This document shows positions 6,188 through 6,483 of a DNA stretch of 6,483 nt, piece after piece; the first letter of the stretch is position 1, and the number at the start of each line of letters is the position of its first letter. The stretch is from an uncultured Litoreibacter sp. (GTDB lineage: Bacteria; Pseudomonadota; Alphaproteobacteria; Rhodobacterales; Rhodobacteraceae), in the NCBI GenBank assembly GCA_937928335.1, contig CALFWN010000076.1:1-6483 (forward strand), read 5' to 3'. Made by a program: the position numbers and the translations under genes. Below the pieces are notes generated by a model, which saw only the letters and a list, made by a program, of their open reading frames with translations, searched no databases and was not told the origin of the DNA.

Positions 6188-6483
6188 GACATCATTCCTG
6201 ACCCGTCGAAATCCGATGGCCGCGCCCGGCGGACCCGCGTGACAAACACCGAGAAGGCCATAACCATCGGGTAGGCCACCGCCGTCACGATAACATGCAG
6301 CGCGCTTGCCCCGAAAGAGGGATGCGGGATGCCAAAGAGCAGATGCACCACCGCATTGGCCGCCACCATGACGGCAAAAAGCACCATCACCATGCCAAAT
6401 TCGACCAAGGGCGATATCTCGGTGCTCGCGGTGGATTTGCGGCGCAGATATTCGTAGCCCAGAAGCGCAATCGCGGGCCACAA
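6184..6483 (-). CDS. mreD: Rod shape-determining protein MreD, N-terminus cut off by the window
   Basis: C-terminal 99 codons only; the gene enters from beyond 6483. MreD is a small polytopic inner-membrane protein that links the MreB filament and MreC to the PBP2-RodA synthase. Seen: the end of one hydrophobic segment (LWPAIALLGYEYL), then RRK, then two clear membrane helices (FGMVMVLFAVMVAANAVVHLL and ALHVIVTAVAYPMVMAFSVF, residues 29-49 and 61-80 of the fragment) and a short basic-to-acidic cytoplasmic tail ending GMMS. Sequence conservation in MreD is low, so the call rests on hydrophobicity pattern, size of the tail and its place immediately before mrdA, with which it shares an ATGA overlap. 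The TTG at the very edge is an internal leucine, not a start. Confidence 0.88.
   Translation of the reverse strand: MWPAIALLGYEYLRRKSTASTEISPLVEFGMVMVLFAVMVAANAVVHLLFGIPHPSFGASALHVIVTAVAYPMVMAFSVFVTRVRRARPSDFDGSGMMS
6196..6199 (-). promoter_or_regulatory. Ribosome binding site deciding the PBP2 start
   Basis: AGGA on the minus strand (6199-6196) lies eight bases before the ATG at 6187, inside the last codons of mreD. Together with the ATGA overlap it supports 6187 as the start over the long upstream open frame or the internal ATG at residue 14. Confidence 0.55.

Noticed and set aside
6188..6481. Upstream extension of the PBP2 frame to the window edge
   Set aside because: It overlaps the mreD coding sequence in another frame, lacks protein-like character, and PBP2 already has a good start with a ribosome binding site at 6187.

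Overview
The window looks like chromosomal DNA from a high-GC alphaproteobacterium, most probably Rhodobacteraceae (Roseobacter/Rhodobacter type). The grounds are the GC-rich codon use, the gene order mreD - mrdA - rodA followed by a GhrA-type dehydrogenase, and the style of the polysaccharide-export ATPase and SseB-family proteins. The genus is not decided by the sequence. I read six protein genes, two of them cut by the window edges. I see no rRNA, tRNA, CRISPR array, insertion sequence or phage gene.

Left edge (1-405, minus strand): the N-terminal 135 codons of a KpsT/CtrD-type ATP-binding subunit of a capsule or surface-polysaccharide ABC exporter. It runs off the window before Walker B. 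Positions 406-810 are a non-coding divergent spacer with a short direct repeat and one small stem-loop.

Positions 811-2180 (plus strand): a two-gene unit. The first gene is a uracil-DNA-glycosylase superfamily protein carrying a four-cysteine pattern expected for a [4Fe-4S] cluster. The second is an SseB-family protein whose ATG overlaps the first gene's stop by one base.

Positions 2177-6483 (minus strand, reading right to left): a tightly coupled run of the end of mreD, then mrdA (PBP2), rodA and ghrA. mreD/mrdA and mrdA/rodA each share an ATGA start/stop overlap, and ghrA begins 4 nt after the rodA stop. MreD, PBP2 and RodA are the membrane part of the elongasome: RodA polymerises glycan from lipid II, PBP2 cross-links it, and MreD belongs to the MreBCD scaffold. 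GhrA is a cytoplasmic 2-hydroxyacid dehydrogenase with no obvious role in wall synthesis, but it appears to be co-expressed with the cluster.

The two blocks converge at 2177-2180, where the stop codons of sseB and ghrA overlap on opposite strands inside a small perfect inverted repeat. There is no room for a conventional terminator there.

I found no candidate for a wholly new system. The observations most worth a second look are a predicted Cys3His metal site in PBP2, the combination of Fe-S cysteines with an HPSPRN motif in the glycosylase, and the terminator-less convergent junction.
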